Source: Vulcanimicrobiia bacterium (lineage in GTDB: Bacteria > Vulcanimicrobiota > Vulcanimicrobiia > Vulcanimicrobiales > Vulcanimicrobiaceae). From it: a stretch of DNA of 40,080 nucleotides. Both the position numbers and the translations under genes were made by a program. Below, one piece after another: positions 7,479-15,402 of this stretch. The stretch lies in NCBI GenBank assembly GCA_024281075.1, contig JAMXLK010000046.1:1-40080 (forward strand), in the 5' to 3' direction. Numbering within the stretch: the stretch's first letter is position 1; every line of letters starts with the position of its first letter. The notes beneath the pieces were generated by a model. That model searched no databases, was not told the origin of the DNA, and saw only the letters and a list, made by a program, of their open reading frames with translations.

Positions 7479-8034
7479 TGGTTCGCTCCTTCGTCTGAAC
7501 TGAGAATTTCGGCGGTCCCGTCGGCACCGCGCGCGGTGCCAGGATCATGAACATATTTCTGCCTTCGAGGCGTGCCTCGCGTTCCACCGTGGCGAGCGGA
7601 GCCATGTCCTCCGCCATGCGGTCGAGCAGCCTGCGTCCGAACGACGTATACGTTATCTCGCGTCCGCGGAACATGATCGTCACTTTGATCTTGCTCCCGT
7701 CGATCAATAGGCGTTCGGCCATGCGCGCCTTGGTTTCATAGTCGTGCGTCTCGATCTTCGGCCTCAGCTTCACTTCTTTCAGTTCGAAGTGCCGCTGTTT
7801 TTTCCGAGCATCTTTGTCTTTCTTCGACTGCTCGTACTTGAGGCGCCCGTAATCGGCGATCTTGCAGACAGGCGGCTGCGCGTTTGGTGAAACCTCGATC
7901 AGATCGAGGCCCGCGGCCCGCGCACGCGCTTGAGCATCTTCGGTTTGAAGTATGCCGAGTTGATGTCCGTTTTCGTCGATCACCCGAACCGACCGTATCC
8001 GAATCTGATCGTTGACGCGCAGAACTTTTGCTAT
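7393..8034 (-). CDS. infC: Translation initiation factor IF-3 with C-terminal extension and probable AUA start
   Basis: IF-3 binds the 30S subunit and checks start codons. The N-domain (RVNDQIRIRSVRVIDENGHQ, then LGIL) and C-domain (KEVKLRPKIETHDYETKA, MFRGREITY) are complete. The family N-terminus requires codons upstream of the GTG at 7983. The only suitably placed start is ATA at 8034, with GGAG (8043-8046) 8 bases before it, giving 213 residues. IF-3 genes often use AUU/AUC/AUA starts for self-regulation, so this fits known biology. After the usual end (MFMILAP) comes a hydrophilic tail of about 46 residues, encoded by the stretch that runs into and overlaps rpmI by 86 bases. Confidence 0.92.
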   Translation of the reverse strand: MAKVLRVNDQIRIRSVRVIDENGHQLGILQTEDAQARARAAGLDLIEVSPNAQPPVCKIADYGRLKYEQSKKDKDARKKQRHFELKEVKLRPKIETHDYETKARMAERLLIDGSKIKVTIMFRGREITYTSFGRRLLDRMAEDMAPLATVEREARLEGRNMFMILAPRAVPTGPPKFSVQTKERTSAKDTNPPGNRETREGERDGQSPAPSSV

Positions 8035-8046
8035 GTGTTCATCTCC

Positions 8047-8079
8047 AAAAAAAGAAAAAGGCGTTGCCGGAGCAACCCC
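8047..8079 (-). terminator. Attenuator-type terminator in the infC leader
   Basis: Minus strand GTTGC (8076-8072), loop TCCG, GCAAC (8067-8063), extended by two G-C pairs beyond a mismatch. It is followed by a long T-rich run (8059-8047, T5-C-T7). The run ends directly at the infC Shine-Dalgarno (8046-8043). Since it lies between the infC promoter and the gene, it should work as a conditional terminator. Confidence 0.75.
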
Positions 8080-8084
8080 ACCGT

Positions 8085-8137
8085 GGACTCAGCCGAGAGT
8101 CCCTGAGTGAAGACCGGATCGCCCGCGGGCATCCGGT
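8085..8137 (-). promoter_or_regulatory. Structured leader of the infC-rpmI-rplT operon
   Basis: Two stable hairpins precede the attenuator. The first is ACCGGAT (8137-8131) with ATCCGGT (8119-8113), enclosing GCCCGCGGGC. The second is GGACTC (8102-8097) with GAGTCC (8090-8085). In Bacillus and Escherichia the matching leader binds L20 to repress the operon. Whether this leader mimics the L20 rRNA site was not determined. Confidence 0.55.
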
Positions 8138-8169
8138 GAGCGGCTCGGCCGCTGCTTCGGCCCGCCAAG

Positions 8170-8198
8170 AATATCACGCCCGGGCGGGGGAGTGTCAA
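8170..8198 (-). promoter_or_regulatory. Housekeeping-sigma promoter of infC operon
   Basis: A perfect -35 TTGACA (8198-8193), a 17-base spacer, and -10 GATATT (8175-8170; 4 of 6). Transcription would start near 8163, giving a leader of about 130 bases. The -35 box contains the TGA stop codon of the upstream aminotransferase gene. Confidence 0.8.
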
Positions 8199-9415
8199 GG
8201 ACGAGTTTCGGCGGCCTTCAGGGCGTCGGTGAAGCGGTCGAGCAGGTAAGCGATCGCGTCATCGTCGATCACGAGCGGCGGCGCGATACGCAAAACGTCG
8301 TCGCGGGTCTCCTTGGCGGCAATTCCGCGTTCGAGCAGCGCTTCGGAGAGGCGATGCGCCGGAAAATTCGTGACGACCCCGATCAGTAGTCCGCGGCCGC
8401 GCACCTGCAGGATCGAAGGCGAGCCGATCGCCCGCAATCCCCGCACGAGCGTGCTGCCGGCACGACGCGCGCGAGCGGGGAGATCTTCCGAAACGATGAC
8501 GTCGAGCGCGACCTCGGCAATGGCCGACGCAAGTGGGTTTCCACCAAAGGTGCTGCCATGATCGCCCGGAGCGAAGAGCTGCATCACATCGTCGTTGGCG
8601 AGCGCGGCCGAAACCGGATAATAGCCGCCGCCGAGCGCCTTACCGACGACGAGGATATCCGGCTTGACGCTCTCGTAGTCGCAGCCGAACATATCGCCGG
8701 TGCGGCCGAATCCCGTTTGAACTTCGTCGGCGATGAAGAGCACGTTACGCTCGCTGCAAAGGTCGCGCGCGCGGCGAAGATATCCGTCGGGCGGAACGTT
8801 TACACCGCCCTCGCCTTGAATTGGTTCGATGAGAATCGCGCAGGTGTTCGGGGTGATCGCGTTTGCGAGCGCGTCGAAGTCACCGAACGGAACAGCGACG
8901 AAGCCGGGAAGAAATGGACCGAAACGGGCGCGGTACTCCGCGGTCGTACTCGCGCTCACCGCAGTCATCGTGCGCCCGTGGAAGTTGTTTTCAAAGACGA
9001 CGATCTCCGCACGGTCAGTTGGAATGCCTTTGACGGCGTAGCCCCAGCGCCGCGCGAGTTTGACGGCGGTTTCGACGGCCTCGACGCCGGTGTTCATCGG
9101 CACGGCCTTGTCGTAGCCGCAGATGCGTGTCAGCTTTTCGAGAAAACCAGGCATCCGGTCGTTGCGCAGCGCGCGGGACGTCAGCGTGACGCGGCGCGCC
9201 TGCTCGACGAGTGCGGCGTAGATTCTTGGATGGCAATGCCCCGCGTTGACGGCGGAGTACGCGCTGACGCAGTCGAGGTAACGCTTCCCCTCCACGTCCC
9301 AGAGCCAGACGCCCTCGGCACGCTCGACGACCAAATCGAGCGGCGCGTAATTGGCCGCGCCGTACCGCTGTTCGTCGGCGATGAGCTCCTGCGCTCGGTT
9401 CGAAAGGAGATACAC
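8195..9415 (-). CDS. rocD: Ornithine--oxo-acid aminotransferase
   Basis: 406-residue class III PLP aminotransferase, converting ornithine plus 2-oxoglutarate to glutamate semialdehyde. Diagnostic segments are YGAANYAPLDLVVERAEGVW, LDCVSAYSAVNAGHCHPRI (the ornithine-aminotransferase form), NTGVEAVETAVKLARRWGY, ADEVQTGFGRTG, and the PLP lysine in VVGKALGGGYYP. The GTG at 9415 gives the expected N-terminus; there is no Shine-Dalgarno. The start codon lies 3 bases from that of the divergent hydrolase, so each gene's expression signals sit inside the other. Acetylornithine aminotransferase is the closest alternative but fits less well. Confidence 0.88.
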   Translation of the reverse strand: MYLLSNRAQELIADEQRYGAANYAPLDLVVERAEGVWLWDVEGKRYLDCVSAYSAVNAGHCHPRIYAALVEQARRVTLTSRALRNDRMPGFLEKLTRICGYDKAVPMNTGVEAVETAVKLARRWGYAVKGIPTDRAEIVVFENNFHGRTMTAVSASTTAEYRARFGPFLPGFVAVPFGDFDALANAITPNTCAILIEPIQGEGGVNVPPDGYLRRARDLCSERNVLFIADEVQTGFGRTGDMFGCDYESVKPDILVVGKALGGGYYPVSAALANDDVMQLFAPGDHGSTFGGNPLASAIAEVALDVIVSEDLPARARRAGSTLVRGLRAIGSPSILQVRGRGLLIGVVTNFPAHRLSEALLERGIAAKETRDDVLRIAPPLVIDDDAIAYLLDRFTDALKAAETRP

Positions 9416-9418
9416 GCC

Positions 9419-10309
9419 ATGGCTGTTAAGGAATTTTCCTTGACTACCTCTTTCGCGCGTCTCGAGCGCCTTATCGCTCGCGACCACCCCGGCGTCGCTC
9501 CGCGCGGGCGCACGCTCGCGTACGTGCACGGCGCGCGCCGCGAGCGTTCGGTCGTTCTGCTTCACGGTATGAGCGCGAGCCCGACGCAGTTCGAACGCGT
9601 CGGCGCCGAGCTCTATGCACGAGGCTATAACGTCGTCGTGCCGCGCTTGCCGCATCACGGTCACGCCGATCCGCTTTCGCCGGCGCTCGAACGATTGAGC
9701 GCGGCCGATCTGTGCGACGCCGTGACCGAGTACGTCGCGATTGCGCGCGAGCTTGGCGACCGCGTTACCATCGCCGGTTTTTCGCTCGGCGGTCTTCTCA
9801 CGGCCTTTGCGGCGCAGCGTTTCGAACTCGAGCGCGCGGTGCCCATCGCGCCGTTCTTCGGAATATCGTGGATTCCCAACCGTCTGATGGGGCCGGTTGC
9901 CGAGCGATTGCTCAGCGTCCCGAATCGTTTCCATTGGTGGAACCCGATTCTCCGCGAGCGTCAGTTTCTTGCGACGAACGGATATCCGCGCTATGCGACG
10001 CACGCGATCGCGCACTCGTACCTCATCGCGCGTTCCTTGCTCGAAGAGGCGCGTACCAATGCCCCGAGCGCACGGTACGTGACGATCGTGACCAATGCGA
10101 TGGAGGTCGCGGTCAACAATTACGCGATCCGCCGTCTGTACGACAGCTGGCGCCGGTTACGTCCCGAGAACGTCGAGCTTTCCGTGCTGACCGGATTGCC
10201 GCTTTCGCACGACATCGTCTCGCCGATGCGCCGTTGGCGTCTCGCGGATCGCGTTCATCCGCACCTGCTGCGCGCGATCGACCCGCAGTCAACCGCCATC
10301 ACCGCGTAG
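9419..10309 (+). CDS. Alpha/beta hydrolase, esterase/lipase-like
   Basis: 296 residues. Oxyanion segment VVLLHGMSASPTQF, nucleophile elbow IAGFSLGGLL (G-x-S-x-G), and probable catalytic His in LPLSHDIV. The acidic member is likely the Glu of TNAMEVAVNN. No signal peptide, so probably cytosolic; the substrate cannot be told. The ATG at 9419 is supported by GGAG (9406-9409) 9 bases upstream; open codons before it lie inside the divergent rocD gene. Its stop is 1 base from the stop of the convergent GT39 gene. Confidence 0.85.
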   Translation: MAVKEFSLTTSFARLERLIARDHPGVAPRGRTLAYVHGARRERSVVLLHGMSASPTQFERVGAELYARGYNVVVPRLPHHGHADPLSPALERLSAADLCDAVTEYVAIARELGDRVTIAGFSLGGLLTAFAAQRFELERAVPIAPFFGISWIPNRLMGPVAERLLSVPNRFHWWNPILRERQFLATNGYPRYATHAIAHSYLIARSLLEEARTNAPSARYVTIVTNAMEVAVNNYAIRRLYDSWRRLRPENVELSVLTGLPLSHDIVSPMRRWRLADRVHPHLLRAIDPQSTAITA

Positions 10310-10310
10310 A

Positions 10311-11864
10311 TCAGTTGTAACGCCGTAGCTTCGGCCAGACCGTTGCCAACGGCGTCGCGATTCCCTCGCAGACCGAGATCGGAAAGCCGTTTTCGAAGGG
10401 CCGGCCCCACGGGTTTGTAAATCGCGCGACAATCCGATGGACGCGGAAGCGATCGGCATTTCGGCGGCAGTCGCCGTGTACGTCGATAACGACGTTTCCG
10501 CTGTAGCCGTGCGTTCCCCACTCCCAATATTGGTTGTCGCCGGAAAGAACGGGCGGTAGACCGTAATCGCCGCCATAAAAATCGATCGCGGCTGCCTCGC
10601 CGTAGTTGCTGGCAAGAATTGCGGCCTGCGAACGCTGCGACGGCGGTAATGAATAGTAGATGCTCGCGACCAGCTCGGTAAGGTCGCGCCAGCCGTGCAT
10701 GTCGGCCCAGTCGGGCGGCAACCTTCCGATCTGCGTGTGCTCCATTTTCGCCAGCGCAACTTCGCGCGCGAGCATGGTTTGCGCGAGCCTATCGTACGCC
10801 GACATCGTGCGCTCGGGTAATATGGGCATGAGCAGCGGTACGAGCAGCACGCCGGCAGCCAGGGTGTAGATCGCAAGCGCCGGACGCCAGAGAGTAGAGG
10901 CTTGAGTCCACGCTTCAATCCTCACGGCGCCCGCAGCGATCAGGATCGGGTAGACCGCTCCCGGATAGTAATCCTTACCGTGAAGCGCCATCATCTGAAC
11001 GATGAGCAGCACATACGCGACGCCCAGAAAACGGCTTTGCGGACGTTGCAAGAGGGTCACCAATCCGACAATCCAAACGGGCGCGAGGAGCGGATGCGTT
11101 ACGAGCACTTGCGTCGCCGCATACTGCAGGGGCGAAAGCTGCACGTTCTTGTACTCGCCGGCGTCGCGTAGGAGCGTCCACATCGGATAGCCGTGCGAGG
11201 CTTGCCAGACGAAGTTCGGCAGCGCGATCGCGGCGGCCAGAGCGGCGCCCGCGAAGAACCACGGCGTTTTCAGCACGCGCCTTTGCGGCAGCAGCACGAG
11301 CGCAGCAACGAGTGCGGCGGCAAAAAACGCCATGCTGTACTTGCTCTCCAGCCCGATTCCGACGATCGCGCCGACGGCGAGCCACCAGCGCGGATCGGCT
11401 CCTTTGACGATTCGCAAGACGTAGAGAGCGGCGAGCGGCCAGAGCAGCAGCCCGACGATGTCCGTTGACGTGGTCGTTCCGAAATGCATGAGGACCGGCG
11501 TGACGACCGCAACCAGAGCCGCAAAGAATTCGGCGAAGACGCCGCCGCCGAGCTCGATCGCGATCAGGCAGGTCGTGTAGACCGACGCCGCGGCAAAGAT
11601 CGCGGGAACGGCTCGCAGCAGAAAGAGCGAATGCCCGAAGAGCTGCGAGGCGGCTGCCAGCAGCGGAACGACCGGCGGCTGGTCGACGTACCCCCAGGCC
11701 GGTCGCAGCCCGCAGATGACAAAATAGAGTTCGTCGCGGAAGAAGCCGTAGTGAGGATTAGCGATGAGATGGAGGATCAGCGTCGCGAGCGCGGCGACGG
11801 CCGGCACGCTGCGGACTCGCAGCGTTGCACGTGGGCGAGCACGCCGGCCCTGATCGCCTACCAT
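10311..11864 (-). CDS. GT39-type integral membrane glycosyltransferase, copy 1
   Basis: 517 residues with about 10-11 hydrophobic helices over the first 375, then a soluble C-terminal domain. It resembles the PMT/ArnT group that uses polyprenyl-phosphate sugars on the outer face of the membrane. The acidic pair in the first outer loop (FFRDELYF) and the GYVDQPPVVPLL segment are typical. The C-domain carries SNYGEAAAIDFYGGDYGLPP. The ATG at 11864 overlaps the divergent tag gene by 96 bases; a GTG about 55 bases further in would reduce this. It is a close paralogue of the gene at 12380-13900. Acceptor and sugar are unknown. Confidence 0.85.
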   Translation of the reverse strand: MVGDQGRRARPRATLRVRSVPAVAALATLILHLIANPHYGFFRDELYFVICGLRPAWGYVDQPPVVPLLAAASQLFGHSLFLLRAVPAIFAAASVYTTCLIAIELGGGVFAEFFAALVAVVTPVLMHFGTTTSTDIVGLLLWPLAALYVLRIVKGADPRWWLAVGAIVGIGLESKYSMAFFAAALVAALVLLPQRRVLKTPWFFAGAALAAAIALPNFVWQASHGYPMWTLLRDAGEYKNVQLSPLQYAATQVLVTHPLLAPVWIVGLVTLLQRPQSRFLGVAYVLLIVQMMALHGKDYYPGAVYPILIAAGAVRIEAWTQASTLWRPALAIYTLAAGVLLVPLLMPILPERTMSAYDRLAQTMLAREVALAKMEHTQIGRLPPDWADMHGWRDLTELVASIYYSLPPSQRSQAAILASNYGEAAAIDFYGGDYGLPPVLSGDNQYWEWGTHGYSGNVVIDVHGDCRRNADRFRVHRIVARFTNPWGRPFENGFPISVCEGIATPLATVWPKLRRYN

Positions 11865-12383
11865 GATGCGGAGTGGGGTGTGCCGCTCCACGACGATACT
11901 TCCCTCTTCGAGCTCTTAGTGCTCGAGGGAGCGCAGGCCGGCCTCAGCTGGGAAACTGTGCTGCGTAAACGTGAGCGATATCGCGCGCTCTTTAAGGCCT
12001 TCGATCCCGTCGCGGTCGCCCGCATGACGGCCGCGCGCATCCAGCGGCTGCTCCAAGATCCGGGCATCATTCGTAACCGCGCGAAGATCGAGTCGGCAGT
12101 TGAGAACGCGCGAGCTCTGTTGCGCGTGCGCGACGAGTTCGGCAGTTTCGACGCGTACGTGTGGCGATTTGTCGGCGGTAAACCGATCGAGAACCGCCGT
12201 CGCACGTTACGGCAGATACCGGCGTCGACGAAAGAGTCGGAAGCGCTAAGCCGCGATCTGCGCAGCCGCGGCTTCCGATTCGTCGGTCCGACGATCTGTT
12301 ACGCATTCATGCAGGCGGCCGGACTCGTCAACGACCATTTGATACGCTGCGCATGGCACGACCGCGTGAGCCGCCTGCGCTAG
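11769..12383 (+). CDS. tag: DNA-3-methyladenine glycosylase I
   Basis: 204 residues; removes 3-methyladenine from alkylated DNA in base-excision repair. Family segments are AYHDAEWGVPLHDD, LEGAQAGLSWETVLRKRERY, and FVGPTICYAFMQAAGLVNDH. The zinc-snap ligands are present as C20, H32, H190 and C194. The ATG at 11769 is the only usual start that includes C20, so the 5' end must overlap the divergent GT39 gene by 96 bases. Its stop overlaps the stop of the convergent second GT39 gene in the tetranucleotide CTAG (12380-12383). Confidence 0.92.
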   Translation: MEDQRRERGDGRHAADSQRCTWASTPALIAYHDAEWGVPLHDDTSLFELLVLEGAQAGLSWETVLRKRERYRALFKAFDPVAVARMTAARIQRLLQDPGIIRNRAKIESAVENARALLRVRDEFGSFDAYVWRFVGGKPIENRRRTLRQIPASTKESEALSRDLRSRGFRFVGPTICYAFMQAAGLVNDHLIRCAWHDRVSRLR

Positions 12384-13900
12384 ATGTAGTTCCGGAGGTG
12401 CGGCCAAAGCGACGAGAGCGGTTGCGTGATGCCGGTGCATACCGAGATTGGAATGTTTTGCTCGTACGAGATGACCCAAGGTGCGTCGAAATGCGTCGCG
12501 AGCCGCGCCGCATGAAAGAGTCCCGGCATATCGTGCCGCCCGCAATCGCCGTTGATATCGATGACGACGTCGCCGCTGTAGCCGTGCGTTCCCCAGAGCC
12601 AATAATTGTTATGACCCGAGATTACCGGCGGCAAGCCGTACTGCGTGCCGAAAAAATCGATTGCGGCCGCCTCGCCGTAGTTGCTTGCGACGATTGCCGC
12701 GCGGTCGCGCTGACGCGCCGGCAGCGCGTAGTAGATAGCGGCAACGGTCGAAGCGAGTTGTGGCCATCCGTGCATGTCGGCGAAATCTTCGGGCAGCGCT
12801 GCCGTGCGTCCATGCTCGGTTGCGAGCGCCGACCGCGGAACGTGCAACACCTTTCCGACGAACGCCGTGTACTGCACGGTCGCCGTCTCGGAGAAGACCG
12901 GAAGAACGAGCGGTGCAAAGAAAAGCGCGGCGGCGACGGTTGCCGCGACGATCGCGGTGCGCAGCAAAAACATGCGGCGCGTCCACCCTTCGATCGCGAC
13001 CGAACCCGCCGCCATCATGATCGGATAGATGTCAGCCGGATAATAATGCTTAGCATGCAGCGCGATCATGACGGCGATGAGGATAAGGTACGCGTAACCC
13101 AAGAAGCGCGCGGCGGGATTGCGCAACAACCAAATGAGGCCGATGATCCAAATCGCTGCAACGAAGATATCGGTCAACAGCAGCTGCTGAAATAGAAAGA
13201 GCGCGGGGCTAGGCACGAGGTTCTTCCCGCTCGCACCGTTACGAAGTAACTCCCACATTGGGAACGCTTGCACGGCTTGCCAAACGAAGTTCGGCAGCGC
13301 GATGACGAGCGCCAAAAGCGCTCCTGCGAAAAACCAGCGCGAGAGGAGCACCGCGCGCCCGCGGGGCTGCAGCGCCAATCCGATAACGACGGCGGCGGCA
13401 AAGAATATCGCGCTGTATTTGCTCTCGAGCGCGATGCCGGCCGCTGCGCCGGCCGCGAGCCACCAACGCGGATCGGCGCCGTTGACGATGCGCAGCACGT
13501 AGAGCGCGGCGAGCGGCCACAACCAAAGACCAACCATGTCCGGCCCGACTTTCGCACCGAAGCTCTCCAGCACGGGCGCCGCGAGATAGGCAAGCGTTGC
13601 GAGCGCGGCGGCGAAAACGCCGCCGCCGAGCTCGAAGACGATGAGAACGGTAACGTAGGCGCCGGCCGCCGCGAAGATCGCCGGAAGCGCGCGCAACGCA
13701 AAGAGAGAATGCCCGAAGAGCTGGGATCCGGCGGAGAGCAATGGGACGACCGGCGGCTGATCCACGTAGCCCCATGCCGGATGAAAGCCGCACATAATAA
13801 AGTAAAGCTCGTCGCGGAAGAATCCGTAATGCGGATTCGCCGCTACGTGAATTACCAGCGTCACGAGAAACGCCGTAGCGGGAACGGCGCGAGATCTCAC
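12380..13900 (-). CDS. GT39-type integral membrane glycosyltransferase, copy 2
   Basis: 506 residues, same architecture as the first copy: outer-loop RDEL, GYVDQPPVVPLLSAGSQLFGHS, multiple helices, and a soluble C-domain with SNYGEAAAIDFFGTQYGLPP. Both end in similar PISVCxGI...PLxxxWPxLRxY tails, so they arose by duplication. The start is GTG at 13900, overlapping the aceB stop as GTGA, so translation is coupled to the glyoxylate operon. The stop shares CTAG with tag. Confidence 0.85.
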   Translation of the reverse strand: MRSRAVPATAFLVTLVIHVAANPHYGFFRDELYFIMCGFHPAWGYVDQPPVVPLLSAGSQLFGHSLFALRALPAIFAAAGAYVTVLIVFELGGGVFAAALATLAYLAAPVLESFGAKVGPDMVGLWLWPLAALYVLRIVNGADPRWWLAAGAAAGIALESKYSAIFFAAAVVIGLALQPRGRAVLLSRWFFAGALLALVIALPNFVWQAVQAFPMWELLRNGASGKNLVPSPALFLFQQLLLTDIFVAAIWIIGLIWLLRNPAARFLGYAYLILIAVMIALHAKHYYPADIYPIMMAAGSVAIEGWTRRMFLLRTAIVAATVAAALFFAPLVLPVFSETATVQYTAFVGKVLHVPRSALATEHGRTAALPEDFADMHGWPQLASTVAAIYYALPARQRDRAAIVASNYGEAAAIDFFGTQYGLPPVISGHNNYWLWGTHGYSGDVVIDINGDCGRHDMPGLFHAARLATHFDAPWVISYEQNIPISVCTGITQPLSSLWPHLRNYI

Positions 13901-15402
13901 GTTGGGTCGAAGGTGCCGCTGCTAATCATGTGCTCTGAGATCTCTCTGGCGCGACGGTAGCGATCGCGGGATGCAGCCCCGGCATCATCCGGGAGCTCCG
14001 CGACGATGCGGTCCAACTCTTGGTCGAACGTCGTCGCGAGTGACTCCGGGCTGTAATTGCCCGGATAACGAAGGCGCTGCGCAATCATCAGCCGGTAAAT
14101 ACGATCGGTTGCCAGGTCTTCCATGTAGCCATCTAGCAGGCTCGCGCCGCGCCCTTCCAGCACGCCGTTGCGATATCGAATCACCGTGCGGACTGCGGCG
14201 CGAGTCCCATCGATCGTCGTCGAACCGACGCCTCGCGGTGCCGGGCGCAAATCCGGTCGATTCGTTTCGAGCTGCGGCCGCTTCTTGAGCTGATTCGGAA
14301 AGGGAAACTGGGCTACGGCGATCGCGTTCTGATCGGGATGGCCCGTCCAAGCACCGTCCATAAGACATGCTGCCTCATTGGCTTTGTCGCGCTCGAGCAC
14401 CGCGAGCGCACGAGCATTGAGTTCGGCATCTTCGCGGCTCGGATAGAGCGCCGTCATCCCGCCGATTGCAAGCGCGCCATGTTTGTGCGCCAGCTCGGGC
14501 ATCACCGTGCGGACGCGCTGAAAGAACGGCACATCGAACGGAATCGTGTTGCGATCCGGCAAGACCCAATCCGGATCGGCGATGTTGAAATGGATCAAAC
14601 TCGCCATGTAATCCCACCGCCCGAGGTTCAATCCGACGATATACTCGCGCAGATTATAGAGAAACTCTTCCATTTGGTACGCAATCGGATGCGATTCGAT
14701 CAGGGCCATCGCCTTGAGCGAGCCGCGCTCCCAGCCTTTGGCCTCGAGTAACGCGTCGAAGACTTCTTTCCACCAGATCGCTTCCTCGGCCGATTCGGAC
14801 TTCGGAATGTAAATGCAGAGGGGATGGCGCAGGCGTTCGTAGTCGAGGGAAAAGACGAGCAATGCGAGATCGAACAGTGAGGCGCTCGTGAGCGTTTGCG
14901 TGATGACCCCCGCCTGCGAAAGATGTAGCCCACGCACGCGATTCCACACGACCGTCGCGCTCGGTTCGATTGCGACCGTTCGCCCGCGCTTGGAATCTTC
15001 GTAGGCGAGCTCGCCATAGAGCGCCGACACGATGTTGCGATGACCGAGCATCAAGTGCGCCCACGTATTTGCCATTGAATCTTCGAGATCGAGCATGACG
15101 CCGGGTGCGCCCGAGTTGAGCATCTTGACGCAGAGCTCGGCGTCGTCGGCGGGACCGGTCATCTGATTTCGCTGATCGGCGCACCATCGCGGCAGCTCGA
15201 CGTGCCACGCGGTCGTCGTCGCTTCGGACGGCGGCAGGTAGTCGGGAAGCTCGCCGGCGTGGGCGCGCGCGAGCTGATCTTTCCGCGTTTTGATCAGCGC
15301 TTGCTGCACCGGCGTAAAGCGCCGGTGCAATGGCAGATAGAATTGCGCGAAGCCGGCCGGGAGATCGCGCTCGATCGCAAACCCGGCCGGCGCGACGTTC
15401 AT
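13897..15402 (-). CDS. aceB: Malate synthase (A-type)
   Basis: 501 residues; condenses glyoxylate and acetyl-CoA to malate, the second step of the glyoxylate shunt. Family segments are [21 protein letters not shown] (substrate-binding Arg), [26 protein letters not shown], and DGAWTGHPD. The catalytic Asp lies in the [11 protein letters not shown] segment near the C-terminus. Length fits form A (about 530) rather than form G (about 720). The ATG at 15402 overlaps the aceA stop as ATGA. Confidence 0.93.
   Translation of the reverse strand: MNVAPAGFAIERDLPAGFAQFYLPLHRRFTPVQQALIKTRKDQLARAHAGELPDYLPPSEATTTAWHVELPRWCADQRNQMTGPADDAELCVKMLNSGAPGVMLDLEDSMANTWAHLMLGHRNIVSALYGELAYEDSKRGRTVAIEPSATVVWNRVRGLHLSQAGVITQTLTSASLFDLALLVFSLDYERLRHPLCIYIPKSESAEEAIWWKEVFDALLEAKGWERGSLKAMALIESHPIAYQMEEFLYNLREYIVGLNLGRWDYMASLIHFNIADPDWVLPDRNTIPFDVPFFQRVRTVMPELAHKHGALAIGGMTALYPSREDAELNARALAVLERDKANEAACLMDGAWTGHPDQNAIAVAQFPFPNQLKKRPQLETNRPDLRPAPRGVGSTTIDGTRAAVRTVIRYRNGVLEGRGASLLDGYMEDLATDRIYRLMIAQRLRYPGNYSPESLATTFDQELDRIVAELPDDAGAASRDRYRRAREISEHMISSGTFDPT

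Noticed and set aside
8195-10015. A 606-residue aminotransferase with an N-terminal extension
   Set aside because: The extension is the reverse of the hydrolase gene; family length and N-terminus fit the GTG at 9415.
8558-10309. A 583-residue fusion ending in the alpha/beta hydrolase
   Set aside because: The first 287 codons are antisense to rocD; the ATG at 9419 has its own GGAG.
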